Below, piece by piece: positions 17,097 to 24,786 of a stretch of 37,091 nt of DNA. The notes under the pieces are model-generated. The model ran no database searches and was not told the DNA's origin. It was given only the letters and a program-made list of their open reading frames with translations. The translations under genes and the position numbers were made by a program. The number at the start of each line of letters is the position of its first letter. Within the stretch, counting starts at the first letter, position 1. Source of the stretch: Gammaproteobacteria bacterium (lineage in GTDB: Bacteria; Pseudomonadota; Gammaproteobacteria; SZUA-229). Where the stretch lies: assembly GCA_015488295.1 (NCBI GenBank), contig WFOC01000078.1, positions 1 through 37,091 on the forward strand. Reading direction: 5' to 3'.

Positions 17097-17216
17097 AAAA
17101 CAAAAGCATTGCTCTCGCAGAGACGCAGAGGACACAGAGGCACACCTTTTTCCTTTGCGTTCTCTACATTCACCGCGAGAGAAGTAATTCGTTATTTCAA
17201 ATAAAAAACATCAGCC
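17097..17216. repeat. 120-base direct repeat, copy 1
   Basis: Begins AAAACAAAAGCATTGCTCTC and ends with CATCAGCC. It matches 17334-17453 over its full 120-base length: the first 26 bases are identical, the interior is diverged, and AATTCGTTATTTCA is shared near the end. Each copy is itself imperfectly palindromic (CTCTCGCAGAG against CTTTGCG...CGCGAGAG) and contains CACAGAGGCAC, linking it to the element at 6276. Confidence 0.88.
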
Positions 17217-17299
17217 GTAGGGCGGGCAATGCCCGCCGCTTTGCCAGGTCGCTTTGCCAGGTGCATGAAGCCTGCCTCGTTGGGCAATGCCCAACCTAC
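17217..17299. repeat. GTAGGGCGGGCA-type composite palindrome upstream of gyrA
   Basis: Left end: GTAGGGCGGGCAATGCCCG. Right end: GTTGGGCAATGCCCAACCTAC minus its first base in the family pattern. In between, the 11-base string GCTTTGCCAGG occurs twice in tandem. It directly follows the first 120-base repeat copy. Same size and architecture as the elements at 7733 and 30666: two short palindromes in opposite orientation with GTAGG...CCTAC ends. Confidence 0.85.
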
Positions 17300-17333
17300 T
17301 GTTTACGTTTTTTAAAAATACAGGGTGAAGCCT

Positions 17334-17453
17334 AAAACAAAAGCATTGCTCTCGCAGAGGCGCAGAAAACGCAAAGATGCCTGTTTTCCCTTTGCGTTCC
17401 TTGCGCTCACTGCGAGAAAAATAATTCGTTATTTCAGATAAAAGGCATCAGCC
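17334..17453. repeat. 120-base direct repeat, copy 2
   Basis: Full-length counterpart of 17097-17216. Its last six bases (17448-17453) are the final Gly codon and TGA stop of the RND permease gene, and the equivalent bases are preserved in copy 1 (CATCAGCC). This copy has the arms CTCTCGCAGAGGCGCAGAAA and CTTTGCGTTCCTTGCGCTC that could pair. Confidence 0.88.
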
Positions 17454-20400
17454 CTTGAGCAGGTGTAACTTATTTTGCATGGCAGCAAAATAAACCACCG
17501 GAATCACCAGCAAGGTAAGAATGGTTGAAACCAGCAGACCAAAGATCAGCGAGATCGCCAGACCGCCAAAGATCGGATCATCGATGATAAAGAAACCACC
17601 GATCATGGCGGCAATGCCGGTCAGAATAATCGGCTTGGCACGCACCGATGCCGAGTTGATCACCGCCTGCTGAAACTCCATGCCTTCCCTCACCTGCTGG
17701 TTGATAAAGTCCACCAGCAGGATGGAATTTCGCACAATGATGCCGGCGAGCGCGATCATGCCGATCATTGAGGTCGCGGTAAACTGCTCACCGAGCAACG
17801 CATGGCCGGGCATGATGCCGATGATGGTCAGCGGAATCGGTGCCATGATCACCAGCGGCACGGTGTAGGAATGGAACTGCGCCACCACCAGCAGGTAGAT
17901 CATCAGCAGACCCACAGCATAGGCCGCGCCCATATCACGGAAGGTTTCATAAGTGACCTGCCACTCGCCGTCCCATTTCAGGCTGTACTCGTAAGGATTG
18001 TCCGGCTGCTCGGTATACCACTGCTTGAGCTTGCCTTCCTCATTGAGCTTGCCTGCGATATCAAACATGCCATAAAGCGGGCTGTCGACACCACCGGCAA
18101 CATCAGCTGTGACATAAACCACCGGCAGCAGATCCTTGTGATAAATATTCTTCTCACGCTGACCAAGATGAATATCCACCAGCTCGGTCAGCGGCACCAG
18201 CGTGCCATTCACCGAACGCACCTGCAAGGCCAGCACCTGCTCCAGATCGGCCTTGTCGGCATCGGCATATTCCACCCGTACCGGCACTGCATATTTCAGG
18301 TTTTTACCGTGCAGAAAAGTTACGTCCGAGCCGTTGAGCACGGTGGCCAGCGCCTCGCCGATGGTCGCCTGCGACACACCAAGACGTGCTGCACGCTGCC
18401 GGTCGATAACCACGGTGAGTTTTTCTGCGGGAAACTCGACACTGTCATCAACATCGACAATATTCTCGGTGCTTTCAAACACCTTGCGCAGCTGCTTGGC
18501 CTGCTGGATCTGGCCTTCGTAATCCAGTCCGTAAACCTCGGCCACGATGGGTGACATCACCGGCGGCCCCGGCGGCACTTCGACAATTTTCACGTTACCG
18601 TTGTAACGCCTTGCAATTTCCTGCAACGGTGCCCGCACCGCCAGTGCAATGTCGTGGCTCTTGCGATCACGCTCATGCTTGTCAGTCAGGTTGACCTGAA
18701 TATCGCCGACATTGGCTCCTTCACGCAGATAATACTGACGCACCAGGCCGTTGAAGCTGATTGGCGCGGCGGTACCGGCGTAAATCTCGTAGTCGGTGAC
18801 TTCATCGAGCTGACCGATATACTGCCCCATTTCCTGCAGCACCCGGCTGGTCTGTTCCAGGCTGGTGCCTTCCGGCATGTCCAGCACCACCTGAAATTCT
18901 GACTTGTTATCCGATGGCAGCATTTTCAGCACCACCGACTGCACCACCACCAGCGAAATAGCGCCCGCGATCAGCAAAAGAATACCCGCCAGCAGGAACC
19001 AGCGGTTACGCCGGCCACCGGGACCACCGAGAAACGGGGTCATAATGCGGGTGAAAAACGTTTCGATTGCAGTGGGTACCGATGACTCACCACCATGCGC
19101 TGTATGCGCACTGCTGGCAAGCAATGTGTTTGCATAACGTTTTTCCAGCATGACATTGGTCAGCCATGGCGTGAAAATAAACGCCACCACCAGCGAGGCC
19201 AGCATGCCCATGCTGGCATTGATCGGAATCGGACTCATGTACGGTCCCATCAGGCCAGAAACAAAGGCCATCGGCAACAGCGCCGCGATCACGGTAAAGG
19301 TGGCAAGAATAGTCGGACCACCAACCTCGTCTACCGCCAGCGGAATCAGCTCTTTCAGCTTTTTCTTGCCCTGCGCCATATTCAGCGCCATGTGCCGGTG
19401 AATGTTTTCCACCACCACGATGGCATCGTCGACCAGAATACCGATGGAGAAAATCAGCGCGAACAGCGACACCCGGTTCAGGGTAAAGCCATAAGCCCAG
19501 GACGCGAACAACGTGATCAGCAGCGTCACCGCCACCGCTGCACCCACGATCAGGCCTTCACGCCAGCCCAGCGCCCACATCACCAGCAGGATCACGGCAA
19601 TGGTTTCGATAATAAGTTTCTGAATCAGTTTTTCCGACTTGGCCTGCGCCGTGGTACCGTAATTACGCGTGATGGTAATTTCAACATCATCAGGAATAAA
19701 AGTGCCGCGCAACTGCTCAATGCGCTGCTCAACCTGGTTGGCGATGTCCACCGCATTGGTGCCGGACTTTTTGGCAATCGCCAGCGTCACCGCCGGTTGC
19801 AGGTTGTTGATCACGATCTCGCCTGTGTCATCAGCATTAACCGCACCCTGACCGTTGGCGATGGAGACATATTGCGTGGGCGAATCCACGCCGTATTCGA
19901 TGCTGGCAACATCACGCAGATACACCGCCTTGCCGTCAAACACGCCGACCACCAGCTCGGCAATTTCGTCACGCGTGGTGAGGAAGGTGCCGGCCTGAAT
20001 CAGAATCTCACGATTCTGCGAAGTCACCGTCAGGTCGCTGTGCGCGCTGTTGGCTGAGCGCAGCGCCTGGCTCAGGCTATTGATGTCGATGTTGTAACCG
20101 GACAGCGCCTGCGGGTCGAGCACCACATGAATCACCCGCTTGGGGCTGCCGATGGTATAAATATCGCGCGTGCCCTTGATGCGCTTGAGCTCGGTTTCCA
20201 GGCCGTGCGCCGCCTGACTCAGCTCATCCGCCCCGACCTCGGGATTTTTCGACCACAGCGTGGCAGCGATGATCGGCACATCATCAATGCCCTTGGGCTT
20301 GATGATAGGCTGCATCACGCCCAGATCGGCCGGCAGCCAGTCCTGGTTGGAATACAGTTTGTTGTACAGCCGCACGATAGCATCAGTGCGGTTCTCACCG

Positions 20401-20708
20401 ACCAGAAACTGCACGGTCAGCACCGCCATGCCGGGGCTGGAGGTGGAATACACGTGATCGATGCCGCTGATCTCCGAGATCACCTGCTCCGCCGGAGTCG
20501 CCAGCAGGCTTTCAACCTCACCAGCAGTCGCACCGGGAAAAGCGATAAAAATATTGGCGAAGGTGACGTTGATCTGCGGGTCTTCTTCACGCGGCGTAAT
20601 AATGACAGCAAAGATACCCAGCAGAATACCCACCAGCGCCAGCAATGGCGTGATCTGCGTGGTCAGAAAATGTTTGGCCGTAATGCCGGAAATGCCGAGC
20701 TTAGTCAT
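17448..20708 (-). CDS. RND-family efflux permease
   Basis: Inner-membrane proton-driven pump subunit of the AcrB/MexB superfamily, 1086 residues with twelve predicted helices and two large periplasmic loops. In TM4 the proton-relay pair Asp427-Asp428 is present (SIGILVDDAIVVVEN). In TM10 the residue matching AcrB Lys940 is Arg993 (GIIVRNSILLVDF). The hydrophobic-exporter type is favoured over the heavy-metal type because of the double Asp, but the substrate cannot be read from sequence; the pore residues differ from AcrB. Its ATG overlaps the end of the adaptor gene by 8 bases, so the two are translationally coupled. No outer-membrane factor gene is nearby, implying a shared TolC-like partner. 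The final codons lie within a duplicated repeat. Confidence 0.93.
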   Translation of the reverse strand: MTKLGISGITAKHFLTTQITPLLALVGILLGIFAVIITPREEDPQINVTFANIFIAFPGATAGEVESLLATPAEQVISEISGIDHVYSTSSPGMAVLTVQFLVGENRTDAIVRLYNKLYSNQDWLPADLGVMQPIIKPKGIDDVPIIAATLWSKNPEVGADELSQAAHGLETELKRIKGTRDIYTIGSPKRVIHVVLDPQALSGYNIDINSLSQALRSANSAHSDLTVTSQNREILIQAGTFLTTRDEIAELVVGVFDGKAVYLRDVASIEYGVDSPTQYVSIANGQGAVNADDTGEIVINNLQPAVTLAIAKKSGTNAVDIANQVEQRIEQLRGTFIPDDVEITITRNYGTTAQAKSEKLIQKLIIETIAVILLVMWALGWREGLIVGAAVAVTLLITLFASWAYGFTLNRVSLFALIFSIGILVDDAIVVVENIHRHMALNMAQGKKKLKELIPLAVDEVGGPTILATFTVIAALLPMAFVSGLMGPYMSPIPINASMGMLASLVVAFIFTPWLTNVMLEKRYANTLLASSAHTAHGGESSVPTAIETFFTRIMTPFLGGPGGRRNRWFLLAGILLLIAGAISLVVVQSVVLKMLPSDNKSEFQVVLDMPEGTSLEQTSRVLQEMGQYIGQLDEVTDYEIYAGTAAPISFNGLVRQYYLREGANVGDIQVNLTDKHERDRKSHDIALAVRAPLQEIARRYNGNVKIVEVPPGPPVMSPIVAEVYGLDYEGQIQQAKQLRKVFESTENIVDVDDSVEFPAEKLTVVIDRQRAARLGVSQATIGEALATVLNGSDVTFLHGKNLKYAVPVRVEYADADKADLEQVLALQVRSVNGTLVPLTELVDIHLGQREKNIYHKDLLPVVYVTADVAGGVDSPLYGMFDIAGKLNEEGKLKQWYTEQPDNPYEYSLKWDGEWQVTYETFRDMGAAYAVGLLMIYLLVVAQFHSYTVPLVIMAPIPLTIIGIMPGHALLGEQFTATSMIGMIALAGIIVRNSILLVDFINQQVREGMEFQQAVINSASVRAKPIILTGIAAMIGGFFIIDDPIFGGLAISLIFGLLVSTILTLLVIPVVYFAAMQNKLHLLKG

Positions 20709-21849
20709 GACTGCTTTCGCTCTTGTTTTCAGCCGCAGCCTGTTGACGGCGCTTCATCAGAACGATGCCGGCCCTGATCGGATCCAGCGCTACCTTCTCA
20801 CCGGCAATCACACCGGACAGCACTTCCTGCTGATCGCCACGAATCGCGCCCATGCGCACATGACGGAAATTGATCTTGCCATCATCCGCCACCACGTAAA
20901 CCGCGGTCACTTCCGAGCGATGCACCACGCTGCTGAGCGGAATCATCAGGGCCTGTTTTTCACCGGTGACCAGCGCCACTTTGACAAACATGCCGGGGAA
21001 CAGTCCCTTGATGCCGCGAGGCAGTTCCAGCCGCACCCTGAATGTGTTGGAAGCACGATCAGCTATCGGGTAAACCGTGATTTTTTCTACTTCGATCAGT
21101 TCACGCGTCCTGGCGGTGGTATCGAAGGCATAGATATCGTCATGATAGACAAAAGCCCTGTTATAGTGACGAATCTTGCTGATCAGGCTTTGCGGCACAT
21201 CGACATTAACACGCAGCTTCTCCAGTGAAACGCCGGTCATCAGCGGCGCACCCAGCTGCACGGTCTCACCGACTTCAACATGACGCTGGGTAACGATGCC
21301 GCTGTACGGAGCCTTGATGCGGGTATGCGACAGTTGCTCACGCGCTTCTTCGAGATTGGCACGAGCCGATTCCAGACGTGCTTTGGCCGCCGACAGTGCG
21401 TGGGTGGCATCATCCATCTTGGATTTGGATACCACGTTTTTTTCGAACACATCTTTCACGCGATTAAATTCATCCTGCGCCTGGGCAAGGTGCGAAACCG
21501 CCTCTTTTTCACCGGCCAGGGCTTTCTTCAGACGTGCCTGTTGTGACACATCTTTCAACTGAATCAGCACTGCTCCCTGCTCAACGTAATCATCGACATC
21601 AACCAGAATCTTCTGGATGGTGCCGCTGGTCTGCGCCGAAATGGTCGCCTTGTTGACGGCTTCCACTTCACCATCAAGACGAAATTCACGATGAATCGGC
21701 ACAATGGTTGCGGTTGCCGTTTCAAGGCCGTCGCCTGCTGCCTGCAGTTGCACCACCGGCAGCAGCAGTGCCAGTGAAAGAAACAGTCTGGAAAAACGTT
21801 GACTGAAACCCGTCAGCCTTGTGTGGTTATCCTGATTACAAGTATTCAT
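20701..21849 (-). CDS. RND pump periplasmic adaptor (membrane fusion protein)
   Basis: Links the RND permease to an outer-membrane channel. 382 residues: an export signal or membrane anchor (about 18-38, FSRLFLSLALLLPVVQLQAA), a barrel-sandwich/lipoyl half-motif (REFRLDGEVEAVNKATISAQ), an alpha-helical coiled-coil hairpin (about 85-155, EKEAVSHLAQAQDEFNRVKD and SAAKARLESARANLEEAREQ), the second lipoyl half (RIKAPYSGIVTQRHVEVGE), then beta-barrel and membrane-proximal domains. There is no lipobox Cys. The start at 21849 has a GC-rich AGGCGG upstream; a start ten codons earlier is possible but has no ribosome site. It is the first gene of the pump operon, behind a promoter with an embedded palindrome. 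Confidence 0.92.
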   Translation of the reverse strand: MNTCNQDNHTRLTGFSQRFSRLFLSLALLLPVVQLQAAGDGLETATATIVPIHREFRLDGEVEAVNKATISAQTSGTIQKILVDVDDYVEQGAVLIQLKDVSQQARLKKALAGEKEAVSHLAQAQDEFNRVKDVFEKNVVSKSKMDDATHALSAAKARLESARANLEEAREQLSHTRIKAPYSGIVTQRHVEVGETVQLGAPLMTGVSLEKLRVNVDVPQSLISKIRHYNRAFVYHDDIYAFDTTARTRELIEVEKITVYPIADRASNTFRVRLELPRGIKGLFPGMFVKVALVTGEKQALMIPLSSVVHRSEVTAVYVVADDGKINFRHVRMGAIRGDQQEVLSGVIAGEKVALDPIRAGIVLMKRRQQAAAENKSESSHD

Positions 21850-21953
21850 ATGCCCGCCTGAATAGTTAGCCGAAATCATCGGCTCATAGTATTAAGTAAA
21901 AATACGAACTGGATATTCACCCTGAATAAACAGCCTGAAATTTCGTAGCGCGT

Positions 21954-21983
21954 ATTATATATTAGAATTTACTAATATAGTAA
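21954..21983 (-). promoter_or_regulatory. Pump-operon promoter with embedded operator-like palindrome
   Basis: On the minus strand: TTACTA (21983-21978) as a weak -35, an 18-base spacer, and a perfect TATAAT -10 (21959-21954), about 105 bases before the adaptor start. A perfect inverted repeat, TATATTAG-N6-CTAATATA (21958-21979), fills the spacer and touches both hexamers. A repressor bound there would block RNA polymerase. The regulator is not encoded nearby. The arrangement is seen directly; repression is inference. Confidence 0.55.
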
Positions 21984-22087
21984 CAACTGTATAAAATTCA
22001 ATGCCATCGGCATTCTGTTGTTAGCAAAAGAGATAATACGCCCTAATTCAGAATGATTAAAGCCGCAGACAGCAAGAAGAAAAAAGG

Positions 22088-22606
22088 CTAGCTTTTAGCC
22101 GCTACGCTATCAATAACGACAGGCTGAAAACCGCTGCCGGCAGCGTCGGCATCAGCATTGAAAGCATGCCCCAGATGCAGGCAGTAGCCCAGCCATTTAT
22201 ATAAAAAACGGTTCATCTGCCACTTGGTTTTTGCCGCCTGCGCCGGAATGTCGTGCAGCTGAATACGACCGTGACGCAGGTGCCCGGTCAGCACCTCGGC
22301 CTGGTTGGCATCATGATAGACGCGCACCGTCAGCGCCGGTTCGGCAACGTGCTGTTCATTCTCGTCAAAATAATATGTCAGACACAGCGTAGTGGTGAAT
22401 TTGGTCTGCTCCAGAATACTCAGGTGCAGACTCAGGCAACCCGGCCGGTGTGAAACCAGCTGCGAAGGCACTGATTGCAGTTTCGGAATCAGCCGACGCA
22501 GGCGCAGAAAGTTATTTTCATACAGATCCATCAGGCTGACAAAACCGCGGGGATCAACATCCTCGCAGCCATAACCGGCCTGTAGTTTCTGTTTGGAATA
22601 ATGCAT
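22088..22606 (-). CDS. DUF1249 family protein (YqiB-like)
   Basis: Belongs to the small cytosolic DUF1249 family (E. coli YqiB), whose function is unknown. 172 residues. Family features are the N-terminal LMDLYENNFLRLRRLIPKL, the central SLHLSILEQTKFTTTLCLTYYF and LTVRVYHDANQAEVL, and the C-terminal segment KWQMNRFLYKWLGYCLHLGHAF. The family usually neighbours cpdA/nudF; that context is absent here. A perfect TATAAT lies only eight bases before the ATG, so the mRNA may be leaderless. The C-terminal tail past residue 150 (NADADAAGSGFQPVVIDSV) is low-complexity. It has about 240 bases of A/T-rich DNA and a promoter between it and the pump genes, so it is probably not in that operon. Confidence 0.85.
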   Translation of the reverse strand: MHYSKQKLQAGYGCEDVDPRGFVSLMDLYENNFLRLRRLIPKLQSVPSQLVSHRPGCLSLHLSILEQTKFTTTLCLTYYFDENEQHVAEPALTVRVYHDANQAEVLTGHLRHGRIQLHDIPAQAAKTKWQMNRFLYKWLGYCLHLGHAFNADADAAGSGFQPVVIDSVAAKS

Positions 22607-22614
22607 GGTCTGGG

Positions 22615-22643
22615 ATTATAGTTGATCTGGCACTCAGAGACAG
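22615..22643 (-). promoter_or_regulatory. Candidate promoter for a leaderless DUF1249 transcript
   Basis: TATAAT (22620-22615, minus strand) with a poor -35 match (CTGTCT, 22643-22638) at 17 bases. Transcription would start at or within a base or two of the ATG at 22606, leaving no room for a Shine-Dalgarno, and none is seen. Confidence 0.35.
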
Positions 22644-22704
22644 ATACAGGGAAAAACAATTTTTTCCGCAAATGCATGCAACAACGTGAATAAAAACAAT
22701 TAAT

Positions 22705-22797
22705 GTCCACAGATGAACACGGATAAAAACACATTATGTTTTTAAATATCTGTGTTTATCTGTGTTCATCTGTGTTCATCTGTGTTCATCTGTGGAT
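22705..22797. repeat. CCACAGATGAACAC-type inverted element with internal tandem copies
   Basis: Left arm TCCACAGATGAACACGGAT (22705 on) faces a right arm in which the 10-base unit TCTGTGTTCA is repeated three times in tandem before ending TCTGTGGA (22797). The arms can pair in several registers because of the tandem copies. It fills the gap between the orphan 386-residue gene and the DUF1249 gene. Confidence 0.85.
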
Positions 22798-22855
22798 GGT
22801 CTGTTTTTTGCTTTTAAAAATTTGCCTTGTTGCGTGCATTTGCGGAAAATAAAAA

Positions 22856-24016
22856 CTACGCCGGCCAGTATGGTGTTTCAATGCCATCACCCAGGTCAGC
22901 CTTGATCAGCCGCTCTCTGACTTCCAGCAATTTCTCGATCAGTGCCGGCTCCACTTTTTCATAAGCTTCGGCATCGGGGGTGCGTTTAACAACCACGCCC
23001 AGCAATTCTGTAATGGCGTTGCCGATGGAGTTCTGGCTGATGGTGACAATCAGATCACCTTCATCATTACGATAGATCAGCTGTTTAAACGCCGGCTGCC
23101 AGCGAATGGCATTGGCATATTTGGCATCGGTGACACACTGGTCGCGCACTTTTTTCGCCGACCCCATGAAGTCATTATTAAACAGCAAAATACTTTCAAC
23201 CTGTTCAGGAAAATATGCCCCTTCCGGCACCGGCGCATTACGCGTTGACACCTGGGTGAAAAATGCGCGGTAAAAATCAAGGAATCCCATCAAAATCTGG
23301 TCGTACTCTTTCCAGAAATTGATGTCTTTCAGAGCATCTGCACCGCCCTGGATTTTCCAGCTCGGCAATCCCTGCGGGTAGCCGGTCAGTTCAATTTTTG
23401 ATGAACCTTTGCTGGTCTGTTTCAAAATATCAAAATCCAGCGCCGAGAAAAAGCTGCTGTAAACATCACGCATATACGACTGAAACAAACTGTGCTGCCC
23501 GCCATCAGTCAGGTTCGGATCATTCGCATCGGCAAACCTGGCTTCGCGTAACTGCTGCTTGTTAAACACGATGAAATGATTATGCAACATACGGATACTG
23601 GGCACACCGGGCGAGGTCAGCGGCCAGGTGGCATCCAGACTGGCTTCACCCGCCAGAATCAACGCTTCATCGGGATCAGGATATTTTTCGATCATGTAAT
23701 CGATGATGATCTGGTTCATCCGGTTCCAGACTTTTTTGATTTTCTCTGGCACCTGGGTACGGCGCACAGGACGACCTAATGGGTCGAGAATGGAGTTAGA
23801 CGTGTTATAAATAATCGAGGTATCAAACTCATTACTATGACCCAGCGCTTTTCGATACAGCAACAGATCTTCCGGATTTTTTAGCAGACCGTTATTATTC
23901 GACAGGTCATTCAGGTTTTCTGTGCTGTTAAAAAACTCATTGTTTGCCATACCTTCCGGAATATCCAGCGGTATCGGACGAAATGGTGTGACGATCTCTC
24001 TTGGTCCAGATTGCAT
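22856..24016 (-). CDS. Unrecognised 386-residue cytosolic protein
   Basis: I do not recognise this family. Start at 24016 (MQSGPREIVTPFRPIPLDIP) is supported by GAGGGTG about seven bases upstream. No signal peptide or membrane helix. Visible features: an Asn-rich stretch near residues 30-45, LDPLGRPVRRTQVPEKIKKV (about 77-96), a strongly motif-like segment EASLDATWPLTSPGVPSIRM followed by LHNHFIVFN with His145 and His147, and the tail GNAITELLGVVVKRTPDAEA. The His-Asn-His-Phe pair within a strand resembles metal or nucleotidyl-transfer sites (HIT/GalT-like) but the rest does not match those families to my eye. Few Cys (one, in VRDQCVTDAK). Codon use looks like its neighbours. Its own promoter probably lies about 100 bases upstream, so it is likely monocistronic. 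Confidence 0.8.
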   Translation of the reverse strand: MQSGPREIVTPFRPIPLDIPEGMANNEFFNSTENLNDLSNNNGLLKNPEDLLLYRKALGHSNEFDTSIIYNTSNSILDPLGRPVRRTQVPEKIKKVWNRMNQIIIDYMIEKYPDPDEALILAGEASLDATWPLTSPGVPSIRMLHNHFIVFNKQQLREARFADANDPNLTDGGQHSLFQSYMRDVYSSFFSALDFDILKQTSKGSSKIELTGYPQGLPSWKIQGGADALKDINFWKEYDQILMGFLDFYRAFFTQVSTRNAPVPEGAYFPEQVESILLFNNDFMGSAKKVRDQCVTDAKYANAIRWQPAFKQLIYRNDEGDLIVTISQNSIGNAITELLGVVVKRTPDAEAYEKVEPALIEKLLEVRERLIKADLGDGIETPYWPA

Positions 24017-24115
24017 TACAGCACCCTCAAATATCAAAACGATTGTTAGTGTGGCCTAGTTTCTGCCTAAAACCGGCATCTAGCCACAATAAAAATACAA
24101 TGACGGCATTAGTAA

Positions 24116-24121
24116 ATTATA
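24116..24121 (-). promoter_or_regulatory. Candidate -10 element for the 386-residue gene
   Basis: A perfect TATAAT on the minus strand about 100 bases before the start codon. The matching -35 region falls inside a repeat arm (24130-24148) and is a poor match (TTATTC at 17 bases). Confidence 0.3.
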
Positions 24122-24129
24122 TGGACAAA

Positions 24130-24229
24130 AAAAGCAGTGAATAATGAAGTTTAAAATTATCGCCTGCTATAACACCAGTTTTTTCGCTTTTCGTTTTTAA
24201 CTATTCACTGTTCATTATTCACTGCTTTT
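24130..24229. repeat. Long-loop inverted repeat at the 3' end of the yajD-like gene
   Basis: Perfect 19-base arms: AAAAGCAGTGAATAATGAA (24130-24148) and its complement (24211-24229), 62 bases apart. The right arm contains the last four codons and the TAA stop of the HNH-protein gene. A related sequence overlaps the prfB stop (32416-32445). Confidence 0.88.
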
Positions 24230-24601
24230 ATCATCCATCATGCTTTTCAGATCTGCAAACGGATTGAATTTTGCACTCGGCGCTTTGGTGCCACCAAGTG
24301 CGATGCCTTTGCTGGCTAAGGCTTCAGTCTGGCGCTGGTGCTCATTATCGTGACAGTACATGCACAACAGCTCCCAGTTACTGCCGTCGGAAGGATTGTA
24401 ATCGTGATCATGGTTTTTATGATGCACGGTCAGCTCCTGCAAATTGGCACGGGTAAACTCCCGGCTACAGCGACCGCATATCCAGGGATACATTTTCAAC
24501 GCCTGCTCACGATAACCGTGGCCGCGTACTTCGCTATCACGTCTTGCTTTAGCAACGACATCATCTAGCTTCTGTTTCGATTCTGCTTTTTTAGCTGTCA
24601 T
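24215..24601 (-). CDS. HNH nuclease-fold protein, YajD-like
   Basis: A 128-residue HNH-domain protein resembling E. coli YajD. The zinc-binding treble-clef is CGRCSREF (about residues 42-49) with a second pair in LLCMYCHDNEH, and the HNH core is LTVHHKNHDHDYNP...GSNWEL, ending with His. Family function is not established; YajD-type proteins occur as single chromosomal genes and are not toxin or restriction components as such. The N-terminus (MTAKKAESKQKLDDVVAKA) is a charged helix. The Shine-Dalgarno AGGGTGAG is a little far (about ten bases) from the ATG. The last four codons and stop are inside a dispersed repeat arm, so the C-terminal KSSE may be a recent change. Confidence 0.88.
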   Translation of the reverse strand: MTAKKAESKQKLDDVVAKARRDSEVRGHGYREQALKMYPWICGRCSREFTRANLQELTVHHKNHDHDYNPSDGSNWELLCMYCHDNEHQRQTEALASKGIALGGTKAPSAKFNPFADLKSMMDDKSSE

Positions 24602-24786
24602 TTTTAGCGCTCACCCTGATAAAACATATTCGAGAAATTCACTCGAAACTACTTTAATAAAATTATTCCACATCTGTGTTCGCGTATTTTATACGACATC
24701 CACACATGAAACCATTTGCAAAATCACCGCCATGAAAACCTGCCTCCAGTACATCTTCCCGCACGCTAATGCCTGCTCTTCTCAGC

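Larger units (their letters stand above)
16910..17447. other. Long intergenic region upstream of gyrA
   Basis: 538 bases without a gene. From gyrA outward it holds a possible gyrA promoter, a first 120-base repeat copy (17097-17216), a GTAGGG-type composite palindrome (17217-17299), 34 bases of unassigned DNA and a second 120-base copy that runs into the end of the RND permease gene. Confidence 0.85.

Noticed and set aside
17802-18554. 250-codon plus-strand frame opposite the RND permease
   Set aside because: Shadow of the permease with His/Gln-rich composition; the permease frame has clear RND motifs across the same bases.
19095-20057. 320-codon plus-strand frame opposite the RND permease
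   Set aside because: His- and Arg-rich composition typical of an antisense shadow of a GC-rich membrane gene; no ribosome site or motif.
24215-24601. HNH protein as a restriction, toxin or homing nuclease
   Set aside because: Its features match the chromosomal YajD-like type, with no methylase, immunity gene or intron/intein nearby.
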